NCBI GenBank assembly: GCA_902766255.1
Contig: CACXCS010000080.1
Span: 1 to 61,708 of the forward strand
Length of the DNA stretch: 61,708 nt
Source of the DNA: an uncultured Bacteroidia bacterium
GTDB taxonomy: Bacteria > Bacteroidota > Bacteroidia > Bacteroidales > UBA932
Direction: 5' to 3'
How positions within the stretch are numbered: the stretch's first letter is position 1; each line of letters begins with the position of its first letter. The notes beneath the pieces are model-generated. The model searched no databases. It was not told the origin of the DNA and saw nothing but the letters and a program-made list of their open reading frames with translations. Made by a program: the position numbers and the translations under genes. Below, piece by piece: positions 58,711 to 61,708 of this stretch.

Positions 58711-59181
58711 ATGGAAGAAGTATTGCACTGGTACGCAATCAAAGTTTTCTGGAACCGTACCCAGGCTGTAAAAGAGATGCTTGACGAGCGTGGAATCGAA
58801 TACTACGCCCAGAGTATCATGCCCTCCTTCCTTTTTCTCCACACCACGCCCAAGACCATTATATTGTTGAGACAGACCGAGTTCAACCGTTTCTACGTGT
58901 ACATCGACCTGGTAACCCGTATTCCTTCTCCCATTCCCGACAGGGAGATTGAGATTTTCAAGATAGTCACCTCTGCCGGTACCTCCGGCTTCGAGTTCCT
59001 GGGCGAGGATCCTTCGTTGTACCAGAAGGGGGACAAAGTGCGGGTGACCGACGGCCCGTTCAAGGGTGCGGAAGGCTATGTGCGCCGCATCCGCAAAGAC
59101 CGGCGTTTGGTAATTACCATCTCAGGCGTAGCCGCCATCGCCACAACCTACATTCCTATGGCATTACTTGAAAAGATATGA
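58711..59181 (+). CDS. NusG-family antitermination factor (UpxY/LoaP-like)
   Basis: The 156-residue protein has an NGN domain (about 5-105, HWYAIKVFWNRTQAVKEML) and a KOW motif (about 110-140, KGDKVRVTDGPFKGAEGYVRRI). It is shorter than housekeeping NusG (about 180) and is placed next to a surface gene instead of the rplK-secE region, so it is probably a specialised paralog that lets polymerase read long or rho-prone transcripts. Its stop overlaps the sulfatase start by ATGA, an unusually direct linkage. The start follows the promoter box by seven bases. Confidence 0.9.
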   Translation: MEEVLHWYAIKVFWNRTQAVKEMLDERGIEYYAQSIMPSFLFLHTTPKTIILLRQTEFNRFYVYIDLVTRIPSPIPDREIEIFKIVTSAGTSGFEFLGEDPSLYQKGDKVRVTDGPFKGAEGYVRRIRKDRRLVITISGVAAIATTYIPMALLEKI

Positions 59182-60812
59182 AAATAAAGCATATTGCAGG
59201 AGCGGCGGCACTCCTTCCGCTGGCTGCCTGCGCTCCCCGGGCGAATCAGCAGCCCAACATCGTATTCTTTCTTGTAGACGACTTCGGCTGGGTAGACAGC
59301 AGCGTCCAGTACGGCGAGGAAATCTATCCCAACAATCTCCGTTTCAATACCCCGAACATGCAGCGCCTGAGCGAGCACAGCACTGTGTTCAGCAGTGCCT
59401 ATGCATGTGCGGTATCCACTCCGACCCGCACCAGCATAATGACCGGCATGAATGCGGCCCATACCCGCATAACCAACTGGACTTCGGCCATGCGGGATAC
59501 GCCCTCTGACGCTACCGGAGGCGGATTCTGGATGTCAGACAACAAGGGCAGCGGTGATGCCGCGGCGGGCGACGTGCTCTCGCGCCCCGATTGGAACATC
59601 AACGGTATCAGCCCTGTGGAGGGTGTACCATATACACAGTATGCAAATTCGCTCGTACAGTATCTCAAAGATGCCGGCTATTTTACAATACATGTGGGAA
59701 AGGCCCACTGGGCCTCGGCAGGGACGCCAGGAGTAAATGCTTATAACCACGGATTTTGCGTGAACATCGCCGGCACCATGGCCGGGATGCCCCGCGATTA
59801 CAGCGGCCTCAAAAATTACGGCAACACCAAGGAGCGCTGGAACGAATTCGCTGTGCAGAACCTGGTGGAATACTACGGCACTGACACACATCTGACCGAC
59901 GCTCTTACCAGCGAAGCACTAAAGGCACTGGATTACCCAATCAGGAACAAGCAGCCTTTCTATTTGTATATGGCGAGTTACGCCACGCACACTCCCATCC
60001 AGCCCGACGAACGCTTCGCCCAGAAATATCGTGACGCCGGCATGGATGAGGGACAAGCGGCCTATGCGTCTCTGGTTGAGGGAGTTGACGCCAGCCTTGG
60101 CAGGTTGCTGGACTTTCTCGACGAGAAGGGGATTGCGGACAATACCATCGTGATCTTCATGACCGACAACGGCGGCAATTCTGAAAACAAGCAGAAGGGC
60201 GGCGTCCCGCATACTCAGAACAAACCTCTGCGCGAGGGCAAGGGATCAAACTACGAGGGCGGTATTCGTGTGCCCCTTATGATTTACTATCCCGGCAAGA
60301 CCAATGCCGGCAGGTGCAGCGTGCCAGTGATATGTGAGGATATGTTCCCCACCATTCTTGATATGGCTGGCATCCGCAACTGGACGGCCGTGCAGGACGT
60401 TGACGGACAGTCCATCCTGCCGCTGGTAACGGGTAAGGGCGAGGGCCCTTCGCCGGAGCGCCCCCTGATTTTCCATTATCCCCATAAATGGAAGCCATAC
60501 GACCTGGAGGACATTGACTTCCTAAGCGCCGTGAGGGTGGGGGACTGGAAACTTGTGTACCGCATCAAAGAAGGTGCGATATCGACGATGGATAATCTGT
60601 ATCCCGATACGCGGAACACTGCCCGTGCCGCAGCCCTGGAACTGTATAACCTGCGTGAGGATATAGGCGAGGAGCACAACGTAGCCGCAGATAATCCCGA
60701 TGTCGTTGCCCGTCTGGCCAAGATCTTCTCCGACAAGATGCGTGAATGGAACGGCGTCATGCCTATCGTAGTTTCAACCGGCAAGCCTGCACCACTCCCT
60801 GACGAGATATGA
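59178..60812 (+). CDS. Sulfatase, serine-type, lipoprotein
   Basis: The 544-residue enzyme has lipobox LAAC (Cys18). The formylglycine site is Ser80 in AVSTPTRTSIMTG, again serine-type. Metal-binding residues are in FFLVDDFGW and MTDNGGNSENKQ; GKAHWA is the Lys/His substrate loop. The C-terminal subdomain is present. It probably desulfates a different glycan than the 57267 enzyme, as the two share only the core motifs. It overlaps the NusG-like gene by ATGA, so its transcription is likely affected by that factor. Confidence 0.92.
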   Translation: MKIKHIAGAAALLPLAACAPRANQQPNIVFFLVDDFGWVDSSVQYGEEIYPNNLRFNTPNMQRLSEHSTVFSSAYACAVSTPTRTSIMTGMNAAHTRITNWTSAMRDTPSDATGGGFWMSDNKGSGDAAAGDVLSRPDWNINGISPVEGVPYTQYANSLVQYLKDAGYFTIHVGKAHWASAGTPGVNAYNHGFCVNIAGTMAGMPRDYSGLKNYGNTKERWNEFAVQNLVEYYGTDTHLTDALTSEALKALDYPIRNKQPFYLYMASYATHTPIQPDERFAQKYRDAGMDEGQAAYASLVEGVDASLGRLLDFLDEKGIADNTIVIFMTDNGGNSENKQKGGVPHTQNKPLREGKGSNYEGGIRVPLMIYYPGKTNAGRCSVPVICEDMFPTILDMAGIRNWTAVQDVDGQSILPLVTGKGEGPSPERPLIFHYPHKWKPYDLEDIDFLSAVRVGDWKLVYRIKEGAISTMDNLYPDTRNTARAAALELYNLREDIGEEHNVAADNPDVVARLAKIFSDKMREWNGVMPIVVSTGKPAPLPDEI

Positions 60813-60929
60813 GATGCGTAATGCGTAATCTGCTGATTTTCAGCGCATGGGCTTTAACGGTCATCACCGGACTTTGGAGCCGGGGTGCGATTCTAGTTAA
60901 CGAAAATTACCATAATTGATTAAAATTGA

Positions 60930-61708
<779 letters not shown>

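Noticed and set aside
60813-60880. ATGCGTAATGCGTAAT repeat and small stems after the second sulfatase
   Set aside because: The repeat is short and the stems have no T run; I see no clear terminator or RNA gene.

Overview
The window is a gene-dense stretch (about 50 protein genes, no intergenic gap above 300 bases) of a Bacteroidota chromosome, most likely from an uncultured gut-type Bacteroidales. The evidence is the TAnnTTTG promoter boxes (twice with an exact TTTG 20 bases upstream), the absence of strong Shine-Dalgarno sequences, many signal-peptide-II lipoproteins, and family content typical of the phylum: S46 dipeptidyl peptidase, DUF4421, DUF4290, WbqC, FISUMP and BIG2 lipoproteins, serine-type sulfatases and a Bacteroidota-style AddAB. 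A family-level assignment is not possible by eye.

Layout. 1-1.2 kb: a tRNA-Pro with the unusual anticodon AGG, a bidirectional terminator, a lipoprotein and the peroxiredoxin Bcp. 1.35-2.6 kb: a rhomboid protease and a secreted coiled-coil protein. 2.6-10.3 kb (minus): a tightly overlapped operon of a membrane polyferredoxin, a DPP7-type peptidase, an S1/P1 nuclease, a GH2 glycosidase and a lipoprotein, which looks like extracytoplasmic scavenging. 10.3-12.9 kb: a DASS anion symporter with an O/P-type porin. 13.1-25.4 kb (plus): one long overlapping gene string, addB-addA-DUF4421-FAD dehydrogenase-radical SAM-ATP-grasp-WbqC-glycosyltransferase. Its second half looks like an uncharacterised biosynthetic block, and its ATP-grasp gene carries a 124-bp palindromic element inserted in frame. 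25.3-31.2 kb (minus): DUF4290-ftsK-lolA-like-mnmA-lytic transglycosylase, with a second palindrome between the last two. 31.2-34.5 kb (plus): a four-gene cassette of HprK-like kinase, S26-type peptidase, PqqD and ABC exporter, resembling peptide-maturation machinery with no visible precursor. 34.5-39.5 kb: ApbE, a FISUMP lipoprotein, a SpoT/Rel protein with a poorly conserved synthetase site, and a short ComEC. 39.5-42.5 kb: acetate kinase, phosphate acyltransferase and MazG. 42.5-45.4 kb (minus): a membrane-anchored protein, DUF3822, rsmD and an alpha/beta-hydrolase lipoprotein. 45.5-53.6 kb (plus): NrnA, a double-FKBP lipoprotein, a MATE pump, a cytidylate-kinase-like protein, prfB, class I fumarase and serB. 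53.6-58.7 kb (minus): a sulfatase, two lipoproteins and SstT. 58.7-60.8 kb (plus): a NusG paralog overlapping a second sulfatase, divergent from the first through overlapping promoters. 60.98 kb to the edge: the start of enolase.

The most interesting signals are the palindrome translated inside the ATP-grasp gene, the precursor-less kinase/peptidase/PqqD/exporter cassette, the radical-SAM/ATP-grasp/WbqC/GT2 block, the AGG tRNA-Pro, the repeated placement of promoter boxes 5-11 bases before start codons (near-leaderless transcripts), and the interlocked promoters between the two sulfatase units.
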